From an uncultured Helicobacteraceae bacterium (GTDB taxonomy: Bacteria > Campylobacterota > Campylobacteria > Campylobacterales > UBA6016): a stretch of 20,251 nucleotides of DNA. Position numbers and translations under genes: made by a program. Position 1 is the first letter of the stretch, and every line of letters begins with the position of its first letter. The stretch lies in NCBI GenBank assembly GCA_937973585.1, contig CALJKN010000143.1:1-20251 (forward strand), read 5' to 3'. The notes under the pieces were generated by a model, which had not been told where the DNA came from, did not search any database, and worked only from the letters and a program-made list of their open reading frames with translations. Shown in pieces: positions 7,069 through 12,948 of the stretch.

Positions 7069-8347
7069 TTTGATAGGGATAGTATCTCTTCTACTGTTTT
7101 CGGCGGTTTTTGTGATAATCGCCATGGAGGAGAAATTCGGGATCAATAAGAGTAAGCCCGCTTTGTTTCTAGGAACTTTTTTGTATTTACTACTGGGTGT
7201 GTATCACTTGGCAGATATCGGTTCCGTGCCGGAGGCTCTCAGAGAATCTGCCCATGCTGTTATTTTTGAGATTGCGGAGATTTTTTTCTTTTTATTTGTA
7301 GCCATGACATATATAGAGGCACTTAATGAGAGAGGGGTTTTTGAGGCTCTAAAAAACAAGGTAGTTTCGAGTGGAATGAGATACAAAAAGCTTTTGTGGG
7401 TGAGTGGGCTTATGACGTTTTTTATAAGTGCCGTAGCCGATAATCTCACGACGGCTCTTATATTTGCTACCGTTATTATGACCGTTGAGAAAAAAGAGAA
7501 AAAATTTTTGGTTCCGGCAGCTGTTAATATTGTCGTGGCATCAAATGCCGGGGGTGCGTGGTCGCCGTTTGGAGATATTACTACGCTAATGATATGGAAT
7601 GCCGGAAAAGCCCCTTTTGCAGATTTTTTCTACCTTTTCCCCGCCTCTTTTGCCGGATGGGCTCTTACTTGTTTTCTGTTGTCTTTGTTTGTCGAAGACA
7701 AAGCACCGACCGTAGGCGATGAAGAAGAGGTTTTGGCTAACGCCAAAGAGGGAGCCGGTATAGTTGTGTTTTTGGGTATTTTTACGATCGCTTGCGCCGT
7801 ATTGTCGCATCAACTACTACACCTTCCGGCGATCATAGGGATGATGTTTGGTTTGTCACTACTGATGTTATACGGCTTTAGTCTAAAAAGGAAAAAAAGC
7901 GAAGATATAGCGATTTTTAAAAGTATTTCCAAAATTGAAAACGATACCTTGCTATTCTTTTTTGGCTTGATGGCCTCTGTCGGGGCACTCGGATATATCG
8001 GTTATTTGGCCGCTGCCGCTAAAGTATATGAGTTTTTGCCTCCGTTTTGGGTTAACGTGTCGGCTGGGCTTTTGTCGGCGGTTATAGATAACGTACCTCT
8101 GACGTATGCGATTTTGAAAGCAAGTCCGGCTATGGAGGTTAGGGAGTGGCTGTTTTTAGCTCTGACAGTTGGAACGGGAGGCTCGCTCATAGCATTCGGC
8201 TCCGCCGCAGGGGTGGCTGTTATGGGGAAGATGAGAGGGGTATATACATTTAGCTCGCATATGCGGTATTTTTTTGCGGTGTTTGCCGGATATGTTTTGT
8301 CTGTCGGTGTTTGGTACGTGCAGGCTCTCGTATTTGGGATATACTAG
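7058..8347 (+). CDS. nhaD: NhaD-type Na+/H+ antiporter (ion transporter superfamily)
   Basis: A second, unrelated sodium/proton antiporter of the ArsB/NhaD ion-transporter superfamily; 429 residues, about a dozen membrane segments. Two inverted-repeat signatures are visible: FFISAVADNLTTALIFATVI in the first half and LLSAVIDNVPLTYAILKASP in the second. Also present are NIVVASNAGGAWSPFGDITTLMIW and TVGTGGSLIAFGSAAGVAVMG, the characteristic NhaD loops. The start is TTG at 7058: a near-perfect GGAGG at 7046-7050 sits 7 bases before it, inside the nhaA coding sequence. The 11-base overlap with nhaA argues for translational coupling. Its tail overlaps the convergent cyclic-nucleotide-binding-like gene by 4 bases. 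As I recall, such proteins are common in marine and alkaliphilic bacteria. Confidence 0.92.
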   Translation: MTGSLIGIVSLLLFSAVFVIIAMEEKFGINKSKPALFLGTFLYLLLGVYHLADIGSVPEALRESAHAVIFEIAEIFFFLFVAMTYIEALNERGVFEALKNKVVSSGMRYKKLLWVSGLMTFFISAVADNLTTALIFATVIMTVEKKEKKFLVPAAVNIVVASNAGGAWSPFGDITTLMIWNAGKAPFADFFYLFPASFAGWALTCFLLSLFVEDKAPTVGDEEEVLANAKEGAGIVVFLGIFTIACAVLSHQLLHLPAIIGMMFGLSLLMLYGFSLKRKKSEDIAIFKSISKIENDTLLFFFGLMASVGALGYIGYLAAAAKVYEFLPPFWVNVSAGLLSAVIDNVPLTYAILKASPAMEVREWLFLALTVGTGGSLIAFGSAAGVAVMGKMRGVYTFSSHMRYFFAVFAGYVLSVGVWYVQALVFGIY

Positions 8348-8844
8348 AGCATATCAAACCATAATAGCTTATTGACGGTGTGGGTCAAAAGGGAGTCGTA
8401 GAACTTTACGAACGACTCTGCCGTCTCTCTTGATAGTCCTGCTTTGTTGATGATAAAAGAGAAAATCATCGTGTTGTCTTCGGTTACCTTGATTATCTTT
8501 TTCTGGTATGTTTTTGTGAAGGCTCCGACCTCTCCAAACGTCTGGTCTTTGCCTAGCTCAACTTCTCCATCACTAATGGGGAGCGTTACTGTGCCGGCTA
8601 TGACATAGTGTATTCTATGCGCCTCAACACCGCTCATATCTATCTCGTCCCCTGCTTTGTAGCGGTTTAGCTTTACGTCGGATACTATCTTTAAGACATA
8701 CTCCATCTCTATATTGTCAAACAATCTAACGTGTTTTATCGAGTGAAACAGCTTCTCCTCTTGAGATGCCTGAATCGCTTTTTTGCTTTTGGAGCCGGCT
8801 ACTAAAAGCTCTTGTATTTCGTCCGGGGTGTATACCGTAAACAT
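8344..8844 (-). CDS. Stand-alone cyclic-nucleotide-binding-like (CNBD/CAP_ED) protein
   Basis: 166 residues. After a helical N-terminus (1-35), the region 37-135 reads as a CRP-type beta-roll: LFDNIEMEYVLKIVSDVKLN, YKAGDEIDMSG, IHYVIAGTVTLPI, then FGEVGAF (103-109) as the phosphate-binding cassette. In CRP the cassette continues with Arg-Ser holding the cyclic phosphate; here those positions read K-K (QKKIIKV), so cNMP binding is uncertain. There is no DNA-binding HTH: the C-terminus is only one or two helices (about 135-166). It starts 3 bases after the stop of the upstream helical protein and is the last gene of the tgt operon. It could be a ligand sensor acting on a protein partner, most simply the neighbouring coiled-coil protein (inference). 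Confidence 0.82.
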   Translation of the reverse strand: MFTVYTPDEIQELLVAGSKSKKAIQASQEEKLFHSIKHVRLFDNIEMEYVLKIVSDVKLNRYKAGDEIDMSGVEAHRIHYVIAGTVTLPISDGEVELGKDQTFGEVGAFTKTYQKKIIKVTEDNTMIFSFIINKAGLSRETAESFVKFYDSLLTHTVNKLLWFDML

Positions 8845-8847
8845 TTG

Positions 8848-9708
8848 CTACTCCAAAATCGTCAAAATATCTTTGAGATACGTATGCCAGTTTTTATCAA
8901 AAGTCTTTTTGACGTCTATATTTTTGATATAGTAGTTGATAAACGTTCTGGCATCGTAGCTTCCCTTGATTCCGGCCTCTTTAAAGAACCTTCTGATATC
9001 CGGACTTCTCTCTGCTTTGTACCATATCAGCTTGTCGAGATAATAAAACTTTGCGTTTGTGGAGTTTTTTAGCTCACCCAGATAGTAGTTTTTATACTCC
9101 TCAAATAAATCCAAAAATATTTCGGCAAAAAACTGCTCTATATACTCCAACTCCTGATAGACTTTCGGTATCTCGTCTCTAGCCTCTGCAAAAAAGTGTG
9201 TCGCCTCGGCGTATCTGAGTTTCAGATTTGCATACTCTTTTCTCTTTGCGTCACTTCCGTCCATCTCCAACTCTACCTTTTTCATAGAGCCTTCCAGATA
9301 CCGCATCTTCATCTCGTAGCTGTATTTGATAGATTTTAGCTCCTCTATCCGAAGCTCCAAATCTTTGTAGTATTTTATTGTTCTTAGAAAATCTCTCTCA
9401 AATATTAGTTTTGGCATAGCAACTTTTGAGGTAGATGCGGAATAAAACGAATATAGGCTCATGGCATCTTTGTAGAGCTTGTAGACGAGTCCGGTCAGGA
9501 GGTTGTTGTCTATGGCTCTTAGATTTCTAACCGATGTCTCTATGAATCTTTTGAGCTTAAAATAATCGACAAGCGGGGTCTCCAGACTATTTGTTTCGAC
9601 AAAATCCTGCTCAAACTCAACAACGTCTTTTATGTCTTTAAAGTAATTATCCAAAAATCCGGTAACGAGTGTTTCCGCTTCCGCCTGTGTTATACTAAAA
9701 TCGCTCAT
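8848..9708 (-). CDS. Helical/coiled-coil protein of unknown function
   Basis: Not recognised. 286 residues, no signal peptide, no membrane segment, and few Gly/Pro, so it should be cytoplasmic and nearly all helical. A long charged heptad-like stretch runs from about 118 to 200 (ELRIEELKSIKYSYEMKMRY and onward) and looks like a coiled coil. The rest is rich in Tyr, Phe and Lys/Glu (EYIEQFFAEIFLDLFEEYKN). The start ATG shares an ATGA overlap with the tgt stop, and the stop is 3 bases before the CNBD-like gene. The three genes should therefore be one transcript. The tight link to a cyclic-nucleotide-binding-like protein suggests a shared, non-enzymatic job. I cannot say whether it relates to tRNA modification. 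Confidence 0.85.
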   Translation of the reverse strand: MSDFSITQAEAETLVTGFLDNYFKDIKDVVEFEQDFVETNSLETPLVDYFKLKRFIETSVRNLRAIDNNLLTGLVYKLYKDAMSLYSFYSASTSKVAMPKLIFERDFLRTIKYYKDLELRIEELKSIKYSYEMKMRYLEGSMKKVELEMDGSDAKRKEYANLKLRYAEATHFFAEARDEIPKVYQELEYIEQFFAEIFLDLFEEYKNYYLGELKNSTNAKFYYLDKLIWYKAERSPDIRRFFKEAGIKGSYDARTFINYYIKNIDVKKTFDKNWHTYLKDILTILE

Positions 9709-10844
9709 TGTCCGCTTCTTTTATCGTAGAACTCTTTTTTAAATTCTTTAAAATTATTTTTTATTATAGCGTTTCTTGCAGATTTTACGAGGTTTAAATA
9801 ATAACTTAGGTTATGAATCGTAGCCAAACGGAAAAAAGTAAGCTCTTTTGCCCTATACAAGTGGCACATATAAGCCCTTGTGTATCTACGACATACCGGA
9901 CAATCACACTCAGGGTCGATAGGATTTTGATCCAAAATATATTTTGCGGCCTTTATATTTACTTTTCCAAAACTCGTAAACAGGGTGCCGTTTCTGGCGT
10001 TTCTCGTCGGCATTACACAATCGAACATATCGACCCCCCGCTCTATGTTTTCGACCAGATCCTCAGGCGTTCCGACACCCATCAGATAACGTGGCTTATC
10101 ATACGGCAAAAACGGGGTCGTCCACTCTACGGTATCGTACATAGCTTGATTCTCTTCACCGACCGACAGCCCCCCGATAGCAAATCCGTCAAATCCGGCT
10201 CCATCTGCCTCCAAAGAGACAAGCCCCTCGGCAGAGAGCCGTCTAAACGCTTTATCGATACCGCCCTGTACAATGGCAAAAAGATTATTGGTCTTAGCTT
10301 TACCCTCTGCTCTCCCTTGCATCTGATACACAAGGCTCCGTCTCGCCCACTCGGTCGTCCTCTCAACCGATTTTTTTATCCGCTCCTGCTCGGCCGGAAG
10401 GGCTATGAGGTCATCCAGCACCATCATAATGTCACTGTTTAGCTCATATTGAATATCCAACACCTTTTCTGGGGTGAAGTAGTGGCTAGAGCCGTCGATA
10501 TGGCTTTTGAACTTTATTCCGTCATCCGAGGCTTTTGAGATATCCGAGAGGCTAAACGCCTGAAAACCGCCGCTATCGGTTAGAAAATTACCCTGATATG
10601 TCGTAAAACCGTGAAGTCCACCCATCTCATCTATGACTTTGCTACCGGGTCTTAGGTATGTGTGATATGTGTTTGCTAGGATTATTTTTGCCCCCAGCTC
10701 CTCAATATCTGCCGTATCCAGCGCCTTTACGCTTGCCACCGTCCCGACAGGCATAAATACAGGGGTCTGTATCTGGCCTCTTGTGGTTGTGATTGTGCAG
10801 GCTCTAGCCGCTCCGTCCGTTGCCTCTACCTTGAATTCAAACAT
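9705..10844 (-). CDS. tgt: tRNA-guanine(34) transglycosylase (queuine/preQ1)
   Basis: Exchanges G34 of GUN-anticodon tRNAs for preQ1, a step of queuosine synthesis. 379 residues from this start, against 375 in E. coli. Visible motifs: PVFMPVGT, ILANTYHTYLRPG, DSGGFQAFSL (substrate-pocket Asp), FAIVQGG, FAIGGLSVGE, and RGVDMFDCVMPTRNARNGT with the catalytic Asp. The zinc site is C-x-C-x2-C (ECDCPVC) plus the His of ATIHNL. The frame extends 27 codons upstream to an ATG at 10925. The ATG at 10844 matches the E. coli N-terminus (MFEFKVEATDG) and is chosen, although its ribosome-binding site is weak. A -10-like TATACT (10941-10936) would give an 85-base leader. The stop overlaps the next gene by ATGA. 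Confidence 0.97.
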   Translation of the reverse strand: MFEFKVEATDGAARACTITTTRGQIQTPVFMPVGTVASVKALDTADIEELGAKIILANTYHTYLRPGSKVIDEMGGLHGFTTYQGNFLTDSGGFQAFSLSDISKASDDGIKFKSHIDGSSHYFTPEKVLDIQYELNSDIMMVLDDLIALPAEQERIKKSVERTTEWARRSLVYQMQGRAEGKAKTNNLFAIVQGGIDKAFRRLSAEGLVSLEADGAGFDGFAIGGLSVGEENQAMYDTVEWTTPFLPYDKPRYLMGVGTPEDLVENIERGVDMFDCVMPTRNARNGTLFTSFGKVNIKAAKYILDQNPIDPECDCPVCRRYTRAYMCHLYRAKELTFFRLATIHNLSYYLNLVKSARNAIIKNNFKEFKKEFYDKRSGQ

Positions 10845-10930
10845 ATATATCGCTTTATTATTCCGTTTTTTGGGGCGTATTATGCCTAAAAACTGGTGAG
10901 TGATATTGGTTTTTGAAGACGGCATTCATT

Positions 10931-10941
10931 TTTATAGTATA
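10931..10941 (-). promoter_or_regulatory. Candidate -10 element for the tgt operon
   Basis: On the minus strand, TATACT (10941-10936) is directly followed by TATAAA (10936-10931). Transcription would start near 10929, just before an in-frame ATG at 10925 and about 85 bases before the conserved tgt start. No preQ1 riboswitch pattern is visible in that leader. Confidence 0.4.
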
Positions 10942-10993
10942 AATTTTATTTTCACTTGATGTTTGATTTTGTGCGTTTGCATATAACCTCTTT

Positions 10994-11296
10994 TTAGGCT
11001 ATCGGAGCTTTGTCTATTTGCGAAAGCGGCACATTGACATCAAATATTTTACCTCTGATGTTTTGTATTCCGAAACTCTCCAGCCTTGCCGTATGCTTAG
11101 CTAGGTATCTTTGCGCATTGGCTTCGTCGGCAAATAGATATATCCCGCCCGCCTCTTTCATCTCGGCATTTTCCGTCCATATCTTCCATATTAGCCCATC
11201 TTCTGAGGCTATATCCTCGGCAAGCCCTTTGAACGCTTCGCTCATCTCCTCACCAAACGGTGCCTCCATCGGGAAATCTACTTGCAATATTTTCAT
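10994..11296 (-). CDS. YdhR-type putative monooxygenase-fold protein
   Basis: A 100-residue protein matching the YdhR family (dimeric ferredoxin-like alpha/beta-barrel proteins related to small monooxygenases). The substrate is unknown. Visible features are MKILQVDFPMEAPFGEEM at the start, then GLIWKIWTENAEMKEAGGIY and LFADEANAQRYLAKHTARL, the family's most conserved stretch, and a short C-terminal strand (KIFDVNVPLSQ). It is the last gene of the toxin-antitoxin/GNAT/ybaK operon, and its ATG overlaps the ybaK stop (ATGA). In other bacteria such proteins are annotated only by fold, so no reaction is claimed. About 150 bases separate it from tgt, which has its own promoter candidate. Confidence 0.88.
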   Translation of the reverse strand: MKILQVDFPMEAPFGEEMSEAFKGLAEDIASEDGLIWKIWTENAEMKEAGGIYLFADEANAQRYLAKHTARLESFGIQNIRGKIFDVNVPLSQIDKAPIA

Positions 11297-11781
11297 TGTT
11301 TATCCTTGTATCTTGTTAGTTTTGCCGTTTTTGCGTCTGCGGCTTTTATCAAATCCTGAGGCGACAATAATAACTGAAGCCCCCTTTGCCCAGCACTCAC
11401 ATAGACTTTTGAGATGCAGCCGATACTCTCGTCCACTAATGTCGCAAACCGTTTTTTCATCCCAAGCGGCGAACATCCGCCTCTTATGTATCCGGTTGTT
11501 GCCAATAGCTCTTTGACGGGGAGCATATCGCATCTTTTGCGCCCCGCCGCCGTAGCCAAAGCCTTTAGATCCAGTTCGCCGTCCGACGGGATGCAGGCGA
11601 CTATTGGCATACCCCGCTCATCCGTTGCAACCAGAGTTTTGAATATCTCGGCCGGATTTACCCCTATCGTATCCGCCACATGCACGGCAGACAAATCATC
11701 CTCGTCTACTTCGTAGCTTACGAGTTCGTATTTTATTTTGAGAGTGTCTAGGTATCTAGCGGCATTTGTTTTTTTGGACAT
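11293..11781 (-). CDS. ybaK: Cys-tRNA(Pro)/Cys-tRNA(Cys) deacylase YbaK family
   Basis: Trans-editing enzyme that hydrolyses Cys wrongly attached to tRNA-Pro by prolyl-tRNA synthetase. 162 residues, the usual family length (about 159). Conserved landmarks: an N-terminal KTNAARYLDTLKIKYELVSY, VAD-IGV-PAEIFKTLV with the essential lysine (K48, matching E. coli K46), GELDLKALATAAGRKR, and GYIRGGCSPLGMKKRFATLVDE. That last block is typical of the YbaK rather than the ProX or EbsC-only subgroups. The ATG lies 8 bases after the GNAT stop, and the stop overlaps ydhR by 4 bases. Its place behind a toxin-antitoxin pair may be chance or may link stress toxins with tRNA quality control (inference). Confidence 0.94.
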   Translation of the reverse strand: MSKKTNAARYLDTLKIKYELVSYEVDEDDLSAVHVADTIGVNPAEIFKTLVATDERGMPIVACIPSDGELDLKALATAAGRKRCDMLPVKELLATTGYIRGGCSPLGMKKRFATLVDESIGCISKVYVSAGQRGLQLLLSPQDLIKAADAKTAKLTRYKDKQ

Positions 11782-11789
11782 GGTAGCGC

Positions 11790-12260
11790 CTAGTCTAATA
11801 TTTTTTCCATAGTATAGTTTGTCAATATGACATTATTTCTCATGACCTTGTTTTCTCGCACCGTTACAAACCCCTTGGCTTCAAAAAACGGTCTTGCAAC
11901 TTTAGAGGCTTCCACCCATAGTCTTTTGAGTGATTTTTGTTTAGCGATATGCTCGATGTGTGCGTACAAGGCACCCATAATTCCAATTTTTTGATATTGT
12001 GGATGGGTATATGCGCAATCTATATGCCCGTCATCCTCAAGCTCGATAAAGCCAAGCACTTTTTCATCCGCTACAGCCAAAAAAGGCTTTTTGATATTCA
12101 ATCTATTTACCCATGCTTCATAGTTTGGCGGAGTCGGAGCCCATGCTTCTTGTTCGGCTTTTGTATATGTATCTTCGTCTATTGCATGCACAGATGCGTG
12201 GTACAAATCAGCTATCTCGTTTGCTCTATCTTGTGCGTAAGGCTCTATCTTGATATTCAT
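11790..12260 (-). CDS. GNAT-family N-acetyltransferase, YafP-like
   Basis: Acetyl-CoA-dependent acetyltransferase, 156 residues. The fold landmarks are MNIKIEPYAQDRANEIADLY (strand 1/helix 1), FLAVADEKVLGFIELEDDGH (strands 2-4), and the acetyl-CoA loop YTHPQYQKIGIMGALYAHIE (about 89-108), where the usual Q-x-x-G-x-G/A is slightly relaxed. ARPFFEAKGFVTVRENKVM completes the C-terminal half. ARPFFE-KGF and TNYTMEK resemble E. coli YafP as I remember it. YafP is notable because its gene also follows a toxin-antitoxin pair (yafN-yafO). The start overlaps the end of the ParE-type toxin gene by 4 bases, so the two are likely co-translated. The substrate is unknown; small molecules, proteins and aminoacyl-tRNA are all possible for GNATs. 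Confidence 0.9.
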   Translation of the reverse strand: MNIKIEPYAQDRANEIADLYHASVHAIDEDTYTKAEQEAWAPTPPNYEAWVNRLNIKKPFLAVADEKVLGFIELEDDGHIDCAYTHPQYQKIGIMGALYAHIEHIAKQKSLKRLWVEASKVARPFFEAKGFVTVRENKVMRNNVILTNYTMEKILD

Positions 12261-12526
12261 TTAGCGGCTAGCTGTTTTGCTTCATTGATGCGGTAGAGTA
12301 TTGAATATCCCCGATAGACAATTTTTCTGATATTCTTGCCGTATTCATCGGCTTTGCGTCCAGCCTCAGGAAATCTCGGCAGAACATCCGACATATACTC
12401 TTGCAGTCTACCCATATACACAAGCGTCAAATCTTCCGAGCGGCTCTGCTCGTATATGTAGTCGGCTATCTTCCCAAGACGGTATGCCGCCTTTTTGGAA
12501 AAAACTATCTTTTTAGCTTGCGGCAT
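12257..12526 (-). CDS. RelE/ParE-type toxin, possibly C-terminally shortened
   Basis: Probable toxin of a type II toxin-antitoxin pair; 89 residues from the ATG at 12526, which overlaps the antitoxin gene by 14 bases. ParE-fold landmarks: KKIVFSKKAAYRLGKIADYI (strand 1/helix 1), LVYMGRLQEYMSDVLPRFPEAGRK (helix 2 and the P-x-x-G-R loop), and NIRKIVYRGYSILYRIN (strands 2-3). Most relatives continue with one more strand carrying an I-x-I-L-x-V-x-H-x-R motif. Here the protein stops with EAKQLAAK shortly after the ILYRIN strand. The final strand is absent, so activity may be altered. A longer open frame reaches 12577 but would run further into the antitoxin gene. RelE-type (mRNA cleavage) and ParE-type (gyrase) targets cannot be separated from this sequence alone. 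Confidence 0.8.
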   Translation of the reverse strand: MPQAKKIVFSKKAAYRLGKIADYIYEQSRSEDLTLVYMGRLQEYMSDVLPRFPEAGRKADEYGKNIRKIVYRGYSILYRINEAKQLAAK

Positions 12527-12731
12527 ATTTTGCGGTTGCCTGTTTGAATGCCTCATCGAACTCAACAATATCATCATTGTCTAGCTCATCTAGTGATGCT
12601 TTGACTTCGCTTTTTATCTTTTGGAGTTTCAAAAACTCCACAAACTGCCGCACCAAAGAGCCGTCATCGCCTTTGTATTCGTCTTGTATGAAGCCTTCAA
12701 GCTCAGGATTGTCTATTCGTATCGACAACAT
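12513..12731 (-). CDS. Antitoxin of the ParE/RelE-type pair
   Basis: A 72-residue acidic protein. SIRIDNPELEGFIQDEY at the N-terminus is a short strand followed by a helix, as in ribbon-helix-helix or PHD-like antitoxins. It continues with LVRQFVEFLKLQKIKSEV (about 26-43) and an acidic tail (SLDELDNDDIVEFDEAFKQA) of the kind that wraps the toxin. The ATG at 12731 has AGGA 8 bases upstream and the gene leads the operon. The end overlaps the toxin start by 14 bases, the standard layout for co-regulated TA pairs. It most likely binds its own promoter together with the toxin. Identification rests on size, charge pattern and partner, not on a strong family motif. Confidence 0.8.
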   Translation of the reverse strand: MLSIRIDNPELEGFIQDEYKGDDGSLVRQFVEFLKLQKIKSEVKASLDELDNDDIVEFDEAFKQATAKYAAS

Positions 12732-12751
12732 TTTGCATTTCCTGTTTTTGA

Positions 12752-12774
12752 TTTATTTTAGCATATTTAATAAA
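12752..12774 (-). promoter_or_regulatory. Extended -10 promoter and possible operator of the TA operon
   Basis: On the minus strand, TGC-TAAAAT (12763-12755) is an extended -10 element that would start transcription about 17 bases before the antitoxin ATG. It lies between the arms of an inverted repeat, TTTATT (12752-12757) and AATAAA (12769-12774), a plausible but weak and AT-rich autoregulatory site. Confidence 0.4.
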
Positions 12775-12932
12775 CCAAGTATCTCTTTGATAAGACCTAA
12801 TATTGCTGTAAGCTCTCAATTTTTTGACTTGATGTTTTACTCATCGTGTTTTTATTCCGATTTTACGATAGTTTCTCTGTTTTTTGTCGCTGTTGCGGTG
12901 GGGTTTTGTGTTAAAAGGCGAAACGTAGAAGA

Positions 12933-12948
12933 GGAGGGGTTACCCTCC
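12933..12948. terminator. GC-rich hairpin over the envC-like stop codon, weak terminator candidate
   Basis: GGAGGG-GTTA-CCCTCC is a perfect 6-bp stem with a 4-base loop; the envC-like TAA is in the loop. No T-run follows on either strand, so it is not a standard intrinsic terminator. It may end the ftsEX-envC transcript with help, or protect its 3' end. The 208 bases between the envC-like and antitoxin genes hold nothing else I can support except the TA promoter. Confidence 0.3.

Noticed and set aside
9813..10442. 209-residue plus-strand frame opposite tgt
   Set aside because: Lies wholly antisense to the strongly conserved tgt gene and has no recognisable protein features.
10845..10925. 27-codon N-terminal extension of Tgt
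   Set aside because: The residues do not resemble Tgt, the ATG at 10925 lacks a ribosome-binding site, and M28 aligns with the E. coli start.
10845..10930. preQ1 riboswitch in the tgt leader
   Set aside because: The leader has no G-rich stem followed by the A-rich tail expected of preQ1-I, and no preQ1-II pattern that I can see.
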